Of a stretch of 22,227 nucleotides of DNA, positions 1 to 7,998 are shown in pieces. Made by a program: the position numbers and the translations under genes. Positions within the stretch are counted from its first letter, which is position 1; each line of letters starts with the position of its first letter. The notes under the pieces were generated by a model that was not told the DNA's origin, did no database searches, and saw only the letters and a program-made list of their open reading frames with translations. The DNA lies in the NCBI GenBank assembly GCA_011523485.1, contig WTGR01000304.1, positions 1-22,227 on the forward strand, read 5' to 3'. Source of the stretch: Acidobacteriota bacterium. GTDB lineage: Bacteria > Acidobacteriota > Vicinamibacteria > Vicinamibacterales > UBA8438.

Positions 1-2789
1 TCGACTTCCTCAACGTCGTCTTCGCGGCGTCGAGCCTGTTCCTGTTCTTCACGACCATCTGGATGGTCTTCGACGACTTCGACCGCGAGTGGAAGGGCTA
101 CCAGCGGCAGTTCGTGCTGCTGGAGGGGTACGTCACCTCGCTGAGCCTCCAGGCGGCGCAGGCCGGCATCGACCAGGAACGCCTGCAGCAGTTGAACGCC
201 GAGCGGGCCGCGGCCGAGCAGGAGCTCGCCGCCAACGGCGAGCGGGTGGCCGAGCTCGAGGGCCAGTTGGCGGACGTCGAGGCGGACTTCTACCTCGCCA
301 ACCAGCAGTACAACTTCCTGAAGGCCGACTACGACGTCGAGCGGTACGCGTACGAGGAGCTGCAGGAAGAGCATCCGGAGGAAGCCGCGGAGGTGCGTCC
401 CGAGATCGACGACATGTACGACCGCTGGGTCGAGCTGGGCTTGCGCGTCGAAGAGCTGGTTGCGCGGCGCGACGATCTGCGCGCGCAGATCGGGGAGTAC
501 ACCGGCGGCGTGGCGGCCGCGGACGCCGAGATCCGCGAGCTGACGGCGGAGGCGACCCGGCTGGCCGCCCTGGTCGAGGACCTGCAGGTCGACTTCGTCG
601 GAGACTACCTGCTGAACGCTCCGCTGCTCGACTTCATGGCCCCGAGCCTGACCGTGCAGCAGACGATTACGCCGAACGTCCACGACGAGCTGAACTTCAT
701 CCGCTTCCAGAAGATGGATCGCTGCCGGACGTGCCACATCGCGATCGACCGCGAGGGCTACGAGGCGTACCCGCAGCCGTACACGACGCATCCGCGCCTG
801 GAGACGTACGTCGGCAGCGCGTCGCCGCATCCGCTGGCGACCACCGGCTGCACCGTGTGTCACGAGGGGATGGGGCAGTCGATCGGCTTCGTTCACTCCT
901 CGCACACGCCCGAGACCGAGGAGCAGATGCAGGCCTGGGAGGAGCAGTACGGTTGGGCGGTGCCCCACTTGTGGGACTACCCGATGCTGCCCACCGACAT
1001 GACCGAGGCGTCCTGCGCGAAGTGCCACACGGAGACGGTGTACGTGGACGAGGCGGAGAACCTGAACCTGGCCTACGGCCTGTACGAGCGCGCCGGGTGC
1101 TACGCCTGCCACACGACCACGGGCTTCACCGATCTGCGCAAGCCGGGTCCGAACCTCACGAAAATCGGCTCGAAGCTCTCACCCGAGTGGGTGTCCTCGT
1201 GGATTCGCGATCCACGGGAGGTCAAGCCGAGCACGTGGATGCCGCGCGTCTGGTACAACTCGAACACGAGCAGCCCGGAGGACGCGGTTCGCAACGAGGT
1301 CGAGATAGACGCCGCGGTCGCGTACCTGTTCGCGAACTCGGAGGAGCACGATTACGCGGTGCTGTTCCCGCCGCGCGGAAACGCCGAGCGCGGACAGGAG
1401 CTCGTCGAGTCCGTCGGCTGCCTGGCCTGCCACATCACCGAGGACCAGGACCGCCTGGCCGCCGGCACGCGGCGCACCTTCGGGCAGCCGCTCCAGAACA
1501 TCGGCAACAAGACCAGCTACGAGTGGCTCTTCGACTGGGTGCGGGACCCGGCGCACTTCAGCAGCGAGACGTACATGCCGGATCTCCGGCTGACGAATCG
1601 CGAGGCGGCGGACATCGCGACCTATCTCAGCACGCTCACCGGTCCGGACGGACGAGGAGCGGAAGCGACCTACGACGACGGCGAGGTCACCGCCGTGCTG
1701 CTGGATTACGTGAGGTCCATCCTGCCCACCGCCGAGGCGGAGGAGCTCGTCGAAGGCATGTCGCTCGACGAGCAGCGGGTCGACCTCGGACAACGCGTGA
1801 TTGGCCGCTACGGTTGCTACAGTTGTCACGAAATCGCGGGATTCGAGGGCGCCCAGCCGATCGGGATCGAGCTGTCGGAAGAGGGCTCGAAACTGCTGCC
1901 GCGGCTCGACTTCGCCTTCGTCCACGACATTCCGCATACGAAGGTGGAGTGGTTCAAGCAGAAGATGCGCGATCCGCGTGCGTTCGACAGGAATCGCGTG
2001 CTGCAGCCGCTCGAGAAGCTGCGGATGCCGGATTTCGAGATGAGCGAGGAAGAGTCGAAGCTCTTCGCCACCGCCATCATGAGCTTCCAGAGCGACGTGC
2101 AGCCGCTGGCCGCGAAGCCGCCGCGCTCGGCCCGGAACGACGCCCTGCGCGATGGCCGCAACCTGGTCCGGCGTCGCAACTGCATCGGATGTCACGAGAT
2201 CGAGGAGGACGGCGGCGACTACGTGGCCCTCGTGGACGATCCGTCGCTGGCCCCGCCGATGCTCACGCCGCAAGGCGCCAAGGTGAAACCCGACTGGATG
2301 TATGCCTTCCTGCAGGGGCCCATCCCGATTCGCCCGTGGCTCGACGTTCGGATGCCGAGCTTCGCACTCGACGACGCGCATTGGAACGGGGTGATCGACT
2401 ACTTCGGCGCCATCTCGGATACGGTCGGCGAATTCCGGACCCACGACACCTTGTCGGCGGCGGCGGTGCCGCGCGAAGGGGAGGAGCTGTTCGATCTGCT
2501 CCGGTGCCAGCAGTGTCACGTGCTGGACACGATTCCGGCCGATCAGCCGACCGACAATCTCGCGCCGGATCTGCGGATGGCGCGCGAGCGGCTGCAGCCG
2601 GACTGGATAGTCGACTGGCTCCGGGCGCCGTTGGAAATCCAGCCTGGAACCCGCATGCCGATGTTCTGGACCGATTTCCCCGCGTCGCCGTACCCGCAAC
2701 TCGACAGCGACGGACCACGGCAACTGGAAGCGATTCGCGACTACATGCTGACGTTCGAGGGCGGTCCGTCTCCCATCCGCGGCAACTGA
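1..2789 (+). CDS. membrane-anchored octaheme c-type cytochrome (5' end cut off by window)
   Basis: The reading frame is open from base 3, so the start lies upstream. The first in-frame ATG is at 63 and residue numbers count from it. A hydrophobic segment rich in Phe, Leu and Val just before residue 1 looks like a membrane anchor. Residues about 25-185 are rich in Glu, Gln, Ala and Leu and look like a coiled coil. Eight CXXCH haem motifs follow, at residues 221, 263, 318, 346, 453, 585, 707 and 815. The last five each sit in a class-I-like module, where CXXCH is followed by a W..W(L/I/V)RxP-type stretch and an (R/W/Y)MP sequence that could supply the distal Met ligand. Such proteins carry electrons on the outer face of the cytoplasmic membrane, often beside a quinol-oxidising cytochrome b complex. 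That partner would lie upstream and is not visible. The cytochrome call is firm; the redox partner is unknown. Confidence 0.93.
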   Translation, partial: DFLNVVFAASSLFLFFTTIWMVFDDFDREWKGYQRQFVLLEGYVTSLSLQAAQAGIDQERLQQLNAERAAAEQELAANGERVAELEGQLADVEADFYLANQQYNFLKADYDVERYAYEELQEEHPEEAAEVRPEIDDMYDRWVELGLRVEELVARRDDLRAQIGEYTGGVAAADAEIRELTAEATRLAALVEDLQVDFVGDYLLNAPLLDFMAPSLTVQQTITPNVHDELNFIRFQKMDRCRTCHIAIDREGYEAYPQPYTTHPRLETYVGSASPHPLATTGCTVCHEGMGQSIGFVHSSHTPETEEQMQAWEEQYGWAVPHLWDYPMLPTDMTEASCAKCHTETVYVDEAENLNLAYGLYERAGCYACHTTTGFTDLRKPGPNLTKIGSKLSPEWVSSWIRDPREVKPSTWMPRVWYNSNTSSPEDAVRNEVEIDAAVAYLFANSEEHDYAVLFPPRGNAERGQELVESVGCLACHITEDQDRLAAGTRRTFGQPLQNIGNKTSYEWLFDWVRDPAHFSSETYMPDLRLTNREAADIATYLSTLTGPDGRGAEATYDDGEVTAVLLDYVRSILPTAEAEELVEGMSLDEQRVDLGQRVIGRYGCYSCHEIAGFEGAQPIGIELSEEGSKLLPRLDFAFVHDIPHTKVEWFKQKMRDPRAFDRNRVLQPLEKLRMPDFEMSEEESKLFATAIMSFQSDVQPLAAKPPRSARNDALRDGRNLVRRRNCIGCHEIEEDGGDYVALVDDPSLAPPMLTPQGAKVKPDWMYAFLQGPIPIRPWLDVRMPSFALDDAHWNGVIDYFGAISDTVGEFRTHDTLSAAAVPREGEELFDLLRCQQCHVLDTIPADQPTDNLAPDLRMARERLQPDWIVDWLRAPLEIQPGTRMPMFWTDFPASPYPQLDSDGPRQLEAIRDYMLTFEGGPSPIRGN

Positions 2790-2813
2790 TCCGTGCCGGC
2801 CGGCCGGCTTTCC

Positions 2814-2852
2814 AGAGCGCGCCTCATGCAGCGATGCATGGCGGCGCGCTCT
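2814..2852. terminator. strong hairpin between convergent genes, probable bidirectional terminator
   Basis: A 10-bp perfect outer stem (2814-2823 with 2843-2852) is separated by a small internal loop from a 6-bp perfect inner stem (2825-2830 with 2835-2840). The inner stem is closed by the loop GCGA, a GNRA tetraloop. It begins 25 bases after the cytochrome stop and ends next to the stop of the opposing pncA. There is no clear T tract, so intrinsic termination is inferred from the structure and the convergent placement. Confidence 0.7.
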
Positions 2853-2853
2853 C

Positions 2854-3474
2854 TCAGTTGCGGTCCGCGTCGTCTTCGGCGAGAGCCAGCGCCCGATCGA
2901 GGGTGACGAGTCCGGCGCCGGAAGCCTCCATCTCCCGCAGCGCCGCGGCGCCGTCGCCTGGTCGCAGGTCGACTGCGGCGATGGCGTCTCGCACGACGAG
3001 GACATCGAGCCCGCGGGCGCGGGCGTCGAGCACCGAGGCTCGCACGCAGTAGTCGGTCGCCAGCCCGCAGACGATCAGGCAGCCGACGTGGTGTTCTGCG
3101 AGAGCATGTGCCAGGGGTTCGCCCGCGGGCAGGCTGCCGTCGAAGGCCGAGTACCCGTCGCTGTCGGGCGCCTGTCCCTTGCTCACGACGACCGTCGCGG
3201 CGGGAAACCGCAGCCGCGGATGAAAGGCGGCGCCGGGGGTGTCGGCGACGCAGTGCACCGGCCAGTTCCCGCCGTGGTCGCTGAAGTGGGACGATCCGAC
3301 GGGGTGCCAGTCGCGCGTCGCGAAGATCGCCGCGCCCGCCGCGGAATGGGCGGCCAGCAAACGGTTGATGGGATCGACCACGCGATCGCCATCTGGAACG
3401 GCCAGGGTCCCGCCGGCGCAGAAGTCGTTCTGGACGTCCACGACGAGCAGTGCGACGGCGGTGCCTGGCGACAT
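2854..3474 (-). CDS. pncA: nicotinamidase / pyrazinamidase
   Basis: This 206-residue protein is a cysteine hydrolase of the isochorismatase-like fold that deamidates nicotinamide to nicotinate, the first step of Preiss-Handler NAD salvage. The catalytic triad is visible as Asp13 (VDVQNDF), Lys99 (VVSKG) and Cys143 (TDYCV). The metal-binding set matches the family: Asp55 and His57 in RDWHP, His63 in SSHF, and His74 in WPVHC. Length is normal. The start is the ATG at 3474, with no Shine-Dalgarno at a usable distance. A -10-like hexamer sits only a few bases upstream, so the mRNA may be leaderless. It diverges from pncB, whose enzyme uses its product. The 3' end abuts a hairpin shared with the cytochrome gene. 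Confidence 0.95.
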   Translation of the reverse strand: MSPGTAVALLVVDVQNDFCAGGTLAVPDGDRVVDPINRLLAAHSAAGAAIFATRDWHPVGSSHFSDHGGNWPVHCVADTPGAAFHPRLRFPAATVVVSKGQAPDSDGYSAFDGSLPAGEPLAHALAEHHVGCLIVCGLATDYCVRASVLDARARGLDVLVVRDAIAAVDLRPGDGAAALREMEASGAGLVTLDRALALAEDDADRN

Positions 3475-3496
3475 TGCAATGGTACATTACAACCTG
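3475..3496. promoter_or_regulatory. candidate bidirectional promoter between pncA and pncB
   Basis: This 22-bp AT-richer gap separates the divergent starts. On the minus strand TGTAAT (3491-3486) matches five of six -10 positions and would place the pncA transcription start near its ATG. On the plus strand TACATT (3483-3488) is a weaker -10 that would start pncB transcription close to the ATG at 3497. No convincing -35 elements or ribosome binding sites are seen. Promoter function is inferred. Confidence 0.4.
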
Positions 3497-4843
3497 ATGC
3501 CGAGCGCGCTGTCCACCGACCTCTACGAGTTGACGATGGCGGCGGGCCACTACGGCGGGGGCGCGCCTCCTCGGGCGACTTTCGAGCTGTCGGTCCGCAG
3601 CCTGCCCGGGAACCGGGGGTACCTGTTGGCGGCGGGAATCGAGCCGGCGCTCGTCTATCTGGAAGGGCTGCGTTTCACGGAGGCGGACATAGAGTACCTG
3701 CGGCAGATCCCGCAGCTCCGGCGGGCTCCGGCGGGTTTCTTCGACGACTACCTCCCAGGGTTTCGTTTTACCGGCGACGTCTGGGCGGTTGCCGAGGGCG
3801 AACCGGTATTTCCGAACGAGCCGCTGCTCCGCGTCACGGCGCCTCTCATCGAGGGGCAGATCGTCGAAACGGCGCTGCTGTCGACGGTCCTGTTCCAGAC
3901 GTCGGTGGCGAGCCGCGCGTCTCGCATGGTCCGGGCGGCGGCCGGCCGCCCGGTGTTCGAGCTCGGCGCGCGCCGCGCCCATGGCGCCGAGGCGGGTGCG
4001 CTCGCCGGCCGAGCGGCGTTCATCGGCGGCTGCAGCGGGACGTCGGACGTCGAAGCAGGTCTGGCGTTCGGCCTGCCGCTGGCCGGCACGATGGCCCACT
4101 CCTGGATCATGAGCCACGATTCGGAGAAGGAAGCGTTCATCCGCTTCATCGACATGTACGGCGATCGGACGGTGCTTCTCATCGACACCTACGACAGCGA
4201 GCGTGCGGTAGATCGCATCGCCGAGGCGGGGCTCGCTCCGTTCGGCGTGCGCCTGGACAGCGGCGACCTGCTCGCCGAGAGCCGGGCGATCCGGGCCCGT
4301 CTCGACGCGGCGGGTCTGCAGGGGACCAGGATTTTCGCGAGCGGCGACCTCGACGAGCGACGCATCGCCGGGTTGGCGAAGCACGGCGCACCGATCGACA
4401 TCTTCGGCGTCGGCACCGCGCTGAGCACTTGCTCCGACGCGCCCGCCCTCGGCGGCGTGTACAAGCTGGTCGAGGTGGACCGGGCCGGCCTCGTGCAGCC
4501 GGTACTGAAGCTGAGTCGCGGCAAGGGGACGTATCCCGGACCGAAGCAGGTGTGGCGCGTCGCGGATCGTGGAGCCGTGACCCACGACGTGCTGGCGAGA
4601 GATCGGGAACCGCCGCCGGGGCAGGGGCGGGCCCTGCTCTCGCCGGTCATGCGTCGGGGACGCCGCCTGCGACCTGGTCCTGCCCTGCAGGAGATCCGGG
4701 ATCACGCACTGCGGGCGGTCGAGGCGCTGCCGGCAGGGGTGCTGCGGCTGGAAGAGCCGACGGACTACCGGGTCGTCGTCAGCGACGGCCTGGTGCGGCT
4801 CACGGAGGATCTGCGGCAGCGCATGCATGCGGTCGCCGGTTGA
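3497..4843 (+). CDS. pncB: nicotinate phosphoribosyltransferase
   Basis: The 448-residue product joins nicotinate to PRPP, coupled to ATP hydrolysis, to make nicotinate mononucleotide for NAD synthesis. The N terminus reads ALSTDLYELTMA, the family signature for start of the fold. GTMAHSW (197-203) holds the conserved His201 that is phosphorylated in this family. VRLDSGD (251-257), ASGDLDE (281-287) and FGVGT (303-307) form the phosphoribosyl-binding barrel. An in-frame ATG at 3479 would add six residues. I prefer 3497 because it matches where homologues begin and suits a leaderless transcript from the TACATT element. Neither start has a good ribosome binding site. It lies back to back with pncA, the preceding pathway step, and 38 bp upstream of pgi, so pncB-pgi is probably one transcript. 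Confidence 0.94.
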   Translation: MPSALSTDLYELTMAAGHYGGGAPPRATFELSVRSLPGNRGYLLAAGIEPALVYLEGLRFTEADIEYLRQIPQLRRAPAGFFDDYLPGFRFTGDVWAVAEGEPVFPNEPLLRVTAPLIEGQIVETALLSTVLFQTSVASRASRMVRAAAGRPVFELGARRAHGAEAGALAGRAAFIGGCSGTSDVEAGLAFGLPLAGTMAHSWIMSHDSEKEAFIRFIDMYGDRTVLLIDTYDSERAVDRIAEAGLAPFGVRLDSGDLLAESRAIRARLDAAGLQGTRIFASGDLDERRIAGLAKHGAPIDIFGVGTALSTCSDAPALGGVYKLVEVDRAGLVQPVLKLSRGKGTYPGPKQVWRVADRGAVTHDVLARDREPPPGQGRALLSPVMRRGRRLRPGPALQEIRDHALRAVEALPAGVLRLEEPTDYRVVVSDGLVRLTEDLRQRMHAVAG

Positions 4844-4881
4844 CCGGTCCGCCAGGCAGGAGAAGGAAGAGTGGAGAGGGC

Positions 4882-6660
4882 GTGAACGAGAAGAAACTCA
4901 CGGGCGAGGTCGATGCGCCGCCGGCGCTGCGCGAGGCGGTGGAGAAGGAGGCGGCGGCGTGGTCCCCGGCGGGACTTCTCGGACGTCTCTGGCAGCGGGA
5001 TCCCACGGTGTGGACCGGCCGCGACGAGGGACGCTGGCTGGGCTGGCTGGATGTTCCCCCCCCGGACGGGGCGGAGGTGCGGAGGCTGGAAGCCTTCGTC
5101 GATCAGGCGCGGCGGGACGGCTTCGTTTCCACCGCGCTCCTCGGCATGGGGGGATCCAGCCTCTGTCCCGAGATGCTGCAGCGCATCTTCGGGGGGGCCG
5201 GGGGCATCGAGCTGCGCGTGCTGGACTCGACCGATCCGGCCCAGCTCAGGCGGTTCGAGGCGCAAATCGACCTCGATCGGACGCTCTTCGTGGTCTCCAG
5301 CAAGTCCGGTACCACGCTCGAGACCAGCCTGCTGCACGCGCACTTCTTCGAGCGCGTGCGCCAACGTGCGGGCGGCGAGGCGGCCGGGTCCCGGTTCGTG
5401 GCGGTGACCGATGCGGGATCGGCGCTCGACCGCCTGGCAACCGAACGCGGCTTCCGCGCCGTGTTCCACGGCGAGGCGAGCATCGGCGGTCGGTATTCCG
5501 CCCTGTCGTACTTCGGGCTGTTGCCGGCCGCGCTCCTCGGCATCGACGTGCGGTCGCTGCTCGACCGGGCGCGGGCCATGGCGGAAGCCTGCGGCTCCGA
5601 GTCGCCCGTAGCGAGCAACCCCGGTGTTCAGCTCGGCCTTTGGCTCGGGCTTGCGGCCCGTGCCGGCCGCAACAAGACGACGCTCGTGATCGCACCCGGA
5701 CTGGATGGACTCGGCGCCTGGATCGAGCAGTTGCTGGCGGAGTCGACGGGCAAGGACGGCGTCGGAATCATCCCGGTGGACGGCGAGCGGCCGGACGATC
5801 CGGCGAAGTACCGGGACGATCGCCTGTTCGTGTCGACCGCGCTCGGGGACGAACCGGACGAAGGGCGCGCGAGAGCGCTGGACGGGCTGGCGCGGGCGGG
5901 TCATCCGGTGGTCCGGCTGCACGCGCGCGACCGTTACGACGTGGCGGCGGAATGTTTCCGCTGGGAGCTCGCCACCGCGGTGGCGGGAGCCGTTCTCGGC
6001 GTGCACCCTTTCGATCAGCCGGACGTCGAAGCGAGCAAGGTGGCGACTCGCGCCATCACGAGCCAGGGACCGGGGAGCGGCCGCACGGCGGCGGCGGGAC
6101 CCGTGGCGGAGCTGGCCTGGGACGGCGGCGTCATCCGCGCCTATACGGCGCGGCCGTACTCCGCGGCATTGCGGCGTTCGGTCGGCGCCGAGGCCCCGCT
6201 GGTGCAGTGGGTCGCCGCGCACATCCGCCGGCTGCGTCCCGGCGGCTACTTCGCCGTGCTGGCCTATCTCGAGATGTGCGAGCCGCATCGGCGGATTCTC
6301 GAAGACCTGCGGCACCAGGTGCGCGCGGCGACCGGGGCGGCGACCACCGTCGGTTTCGGGCCGCGCTTCCTGCACTCGACGGGACAGGCGCACAAGGGCG
6401 GTCCCGCGGACGGACTGTTCCTCATCCTCACCTGTACGGACGTCATCGACGTGGCCGCCCCGGACGGCGCGCTCACGTTCGGCACGGTGAAGGACGCACA
6501 GGCGGCCGGAGACTGCGCGGTGCTCGCGGCACGGCGCCGGCGCTGGCTCCGACTCCATCTCGATGGCGAGGTCGGGAGCGGACTTGCCGCCGTTGCCGCG
6601 CTGGTCGCCGAGGCGCTCGCCGCCGTCGCACGGGGCAGGAGAAGGGCTCCGGCGCGGTAG
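4882..6660 (+). CDS. pgi: glucose-6-phosphate isomerase of the Tal-Pgi type, without the transaldolase half
   Basis: The 592-residue product interconverts glucose 6-phosphate and fructose 6-phosphate. Two SIS folds are present: GMGGSS (88-93) and SSKSGTT (139-145) bind the phosphate, GGRYS (202-206) is the isomerase signature, AESTGK (286-291) includes the likely catalytic Glu287, and HSTGQAHKGGP (498-508) includes His504. These motifs resemble the C-terminal half of the bifunctional transaldolase/Pgi proteins, but no transaldolase domain precedes it. The frame stays open upstream only as a shadow of pncB. The start is GTG at 4882, with GGAG five bases upstream (4873-4876). The gene follows pncB by 38 bp and is probably cotranscribed with it. 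The last 20 residues are a low-complexity Arg/Ala tail. Confidence 0.9.
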   Translation: MNEKKLTGEVDAPPALREAVEKEAAAWSPAGLLGRLWQRDPTVWTGRDEGRWLGWLDVPPPDGAEVRRLEAFVDQARRDGFVSTALLGMGGSSLCPEMLQRIFGGAGGIELRVLDSTDPAQLRRFEAQIDLDRTLFVVSSKSGTTLETSLLHAHFFERVRQRAGGEAAGSRFVAVTDAGSALDRLATERGFRAVFHGEASIGGRYSALSYFGLLPAALLGIDVRSLLDRARAMAEACGSESPVASNPGVQLGLWLGLAARAGRNKTTLVIAPGLDGLGAWIEQLLAESTGKDGVGIIPVDGERPDDPAKYRDDRLFVSTALGDEPDEGRARALDGLARAGHPVVRLHARDRYDVAAECFRWELATAVAGAVLGVHPFDQPDVEASKVATRAITSQGPGSGRTAAAGPVAELAWDGGVIRAYTARPYSAALRRSVGAEAPLVQWVAAHIRRLRPGGYFAVLAYLEMCEPHRRILEDLRHQVRAATGAATTVGFGPRFLHSTGQAHKGGPADGLFLILTCTDVIDVAAPDGALTFGTVKDAQAAGDCAVLAARRRRWLRLHLDGEVGSGLAAVAALVAEALAAVARGRRRAPAR

Positions 6661-6662
6661 AC

Positions 6663-6677
6663 GGCGCGTGCAGCGCC
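6663..6677. terminator. short hairpin between convergent pgi and the M28-like gene
   Basis: A 5-bp GC-only stem (6663-6667 with 6673-6677) with a 5-base loop lies in the 24-bp gap between two convergent stops. It is short and lacks a T tract, so termination here is only a suggestion. Confidence 0.3.
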
Positions 6678-6684
6678 ACTCCGG

Positions 6685-7977
6685 TCAGGCGTTGGCCAAC
6701 TGCAGCCCGACGTCGGTGAACGCGCGCGCGTAGCGTGCGACGCGGTCGACGTCGACCGCGTCCGGCCACCGATCCGCGGGGTGATGGAACAAGCCGTTCG
6801 CGCCGACGACCGAGAGGTAGGTCCCGCCGCCGGCGTGAATGTGCCGTGCTTCTCCGTTCGGCGCCTCGCCGGCGGGGCGGCGTCGCGCCGGGACCTCGCC
6901 GACCTGCCGCAGCGCATCCTGCGCACGGCCCTGCAATTCGGCCGTCGACGCCTGCAGCAGAGGATCGCCGCCGACGGCGGCCCCGAAGTTCGCACCGAGG
7001 TGGATCCAGGCGGCGGCACTCCGGACGAGGCGCGACCGGGTACGCAGGAACTCTTCCAGCCCGTAGTGGCCCAGCTCGTGTCCCGTGGACGCGAGGAACA
7101 CCGTCGTGCGCCGCGGCAGCGGCGCCGCCGCCATGCCGCGGATCATCTCGATCCAGACGGCGATGCCGCCGCCGCGTTCGGACGCGCAGGTCCACCACCC
7201 GCTGCGCGGCGTCATGACGAAGACGGGCGCCAGCGAAGGCTCTCTGCCGCGCAGGGTCGCGGTGACGTTGAAGACCTCCTCCGGCCGCCGGGTCACGTGG
7301 GCGACCACCCTTGCCGTCGCGCCGGATGCGGCGGCGGCCGTGAGCCAGGCGCGATGGCGGCTCGCGATCTGCAGCACCGGCGGGCCGAAGGGCGCCTTGA
7401 AGTCGGGCGCGTTCAGCAGGGCGAGTCCCTCGGGCACGCCGTTGGAGGCACCGCCCGTCACCGTCACCACCGCCCGCTGCGATGTGGCGCGGCGGTGGGC
7501 GAGAAAGTCCGCTCCCGCGCGCGGGCCGACGTGGCCGAGCCCGATCGTGCCGGCGCCGTCGAGCGAGCCCAGCGCGCCGGTCACGCCGGCGGCGTCCGTG
7601 AAGCCGCCGTCGAAGAGGGGCACCCCTTCGGCCCACCGATCGCCCACCTCGACGTAGGCGGCCTGGACGCCGATGCGGGAGAATCCCATCCACTCGATCT
7701 CGGGAACCAGGCCCGCTTCGTCCACCCGATCAGCCAGCCAGCGCCCGCTCTCGGCGTCGACGGGCGAACCGGTCCGATGGTCGCCCTGACTGTCGTACTC
7801 GCGGACGATGCGGGCGATGCGCGCGCGCGCGTCTCGTGCCGGCGCCTCCTGGGCGCGCGCGCGGGCGGTGGGCCACAACGCGGCGGCGGCAGCCGCTCCC
7901 ACCGCTTCGAGGAACGCCTTGCGGGTCAGGCCGCCGGCATCGCCGATGCGCCGGTGTCTCGTCGGGAACTGCGTCAT
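6685..7977 (-). CDS. exported M28-like protein with a degenerate metal site
   Basis: The 430-residue product begins with a Tat-like signal, TRKAFLE followed by an Ala-rich hydrophobic stretch and ARA (residues 18-42), with Lys in place of the second twin Arg. The body resembles the M28 zinc aminopeptidase fold: a beta strand into PRSGWW, then SERGGG, then STGHELGHYG, and near the C terminus HHPADRWPD. In active M28 enzymes the first three places are usually HxD, DNGSG and EE, and a further Asp ligand follows. Here these read PxS, ERGGG, HE and apparently Gly, while the C-terminal His is kept. Metal binding is therefore probably altered or lost. The start is ATG at 7977 with GAGG six bases upstream; a GTG at 7989 is possible. 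It lies 21 bp after the crotonase-like gene on the same strand, so the two are probably cotranscribed. Confidence 0.75.
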   Translation of the reverse strand: MTQFPTRHRRIGDAGGLTRKAFLEAVGAAAAAALWPTARARAQEAPARDARARIARIVREYDSQGDHRTGSPVDAESGRWLADRVDEAGLVPEIEWMGFSRIGVQAAYVEVGDRWAEGVPLFDGGFTDAAGVTGALGSLDGAGTIGLGHVGPRAGADFLAHRRATSQRAVVTVTGGASNGVPEGLALLNAPDFKAPFGPPVLQIASRHRAWLTAAAASGATARVVAHVTRRPEEVFNVTATLRGREPSLAPVFVMTPRSGWWTCASERGGGIAVWIEMIRGMAAAPLPRRTTVFLASTGHELGHYGLEEFLRTRSRLVRSAAAWIHLGANFGAAVGGDPLLQASTAELQGRAQDALRQVGEVPARRRPAGEAPNGEARHIHAGGGTYLSVVGANGLFHHPADRWPDAVDVDRVARYARAFTDVGLQLANA

Positions 7978-7998
7978 TGCGAGCCTCACGATAGAATC

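Noticed and set aside
1179..4828. Several long minus-strand open frames opposite the cytochrome and pncB genes
   Set aside because: They are Arg/Pro/Ala-rich, show no family motifs, and lie opposite genes with clear catalytic or haem motifs. High GC makes such frames common.
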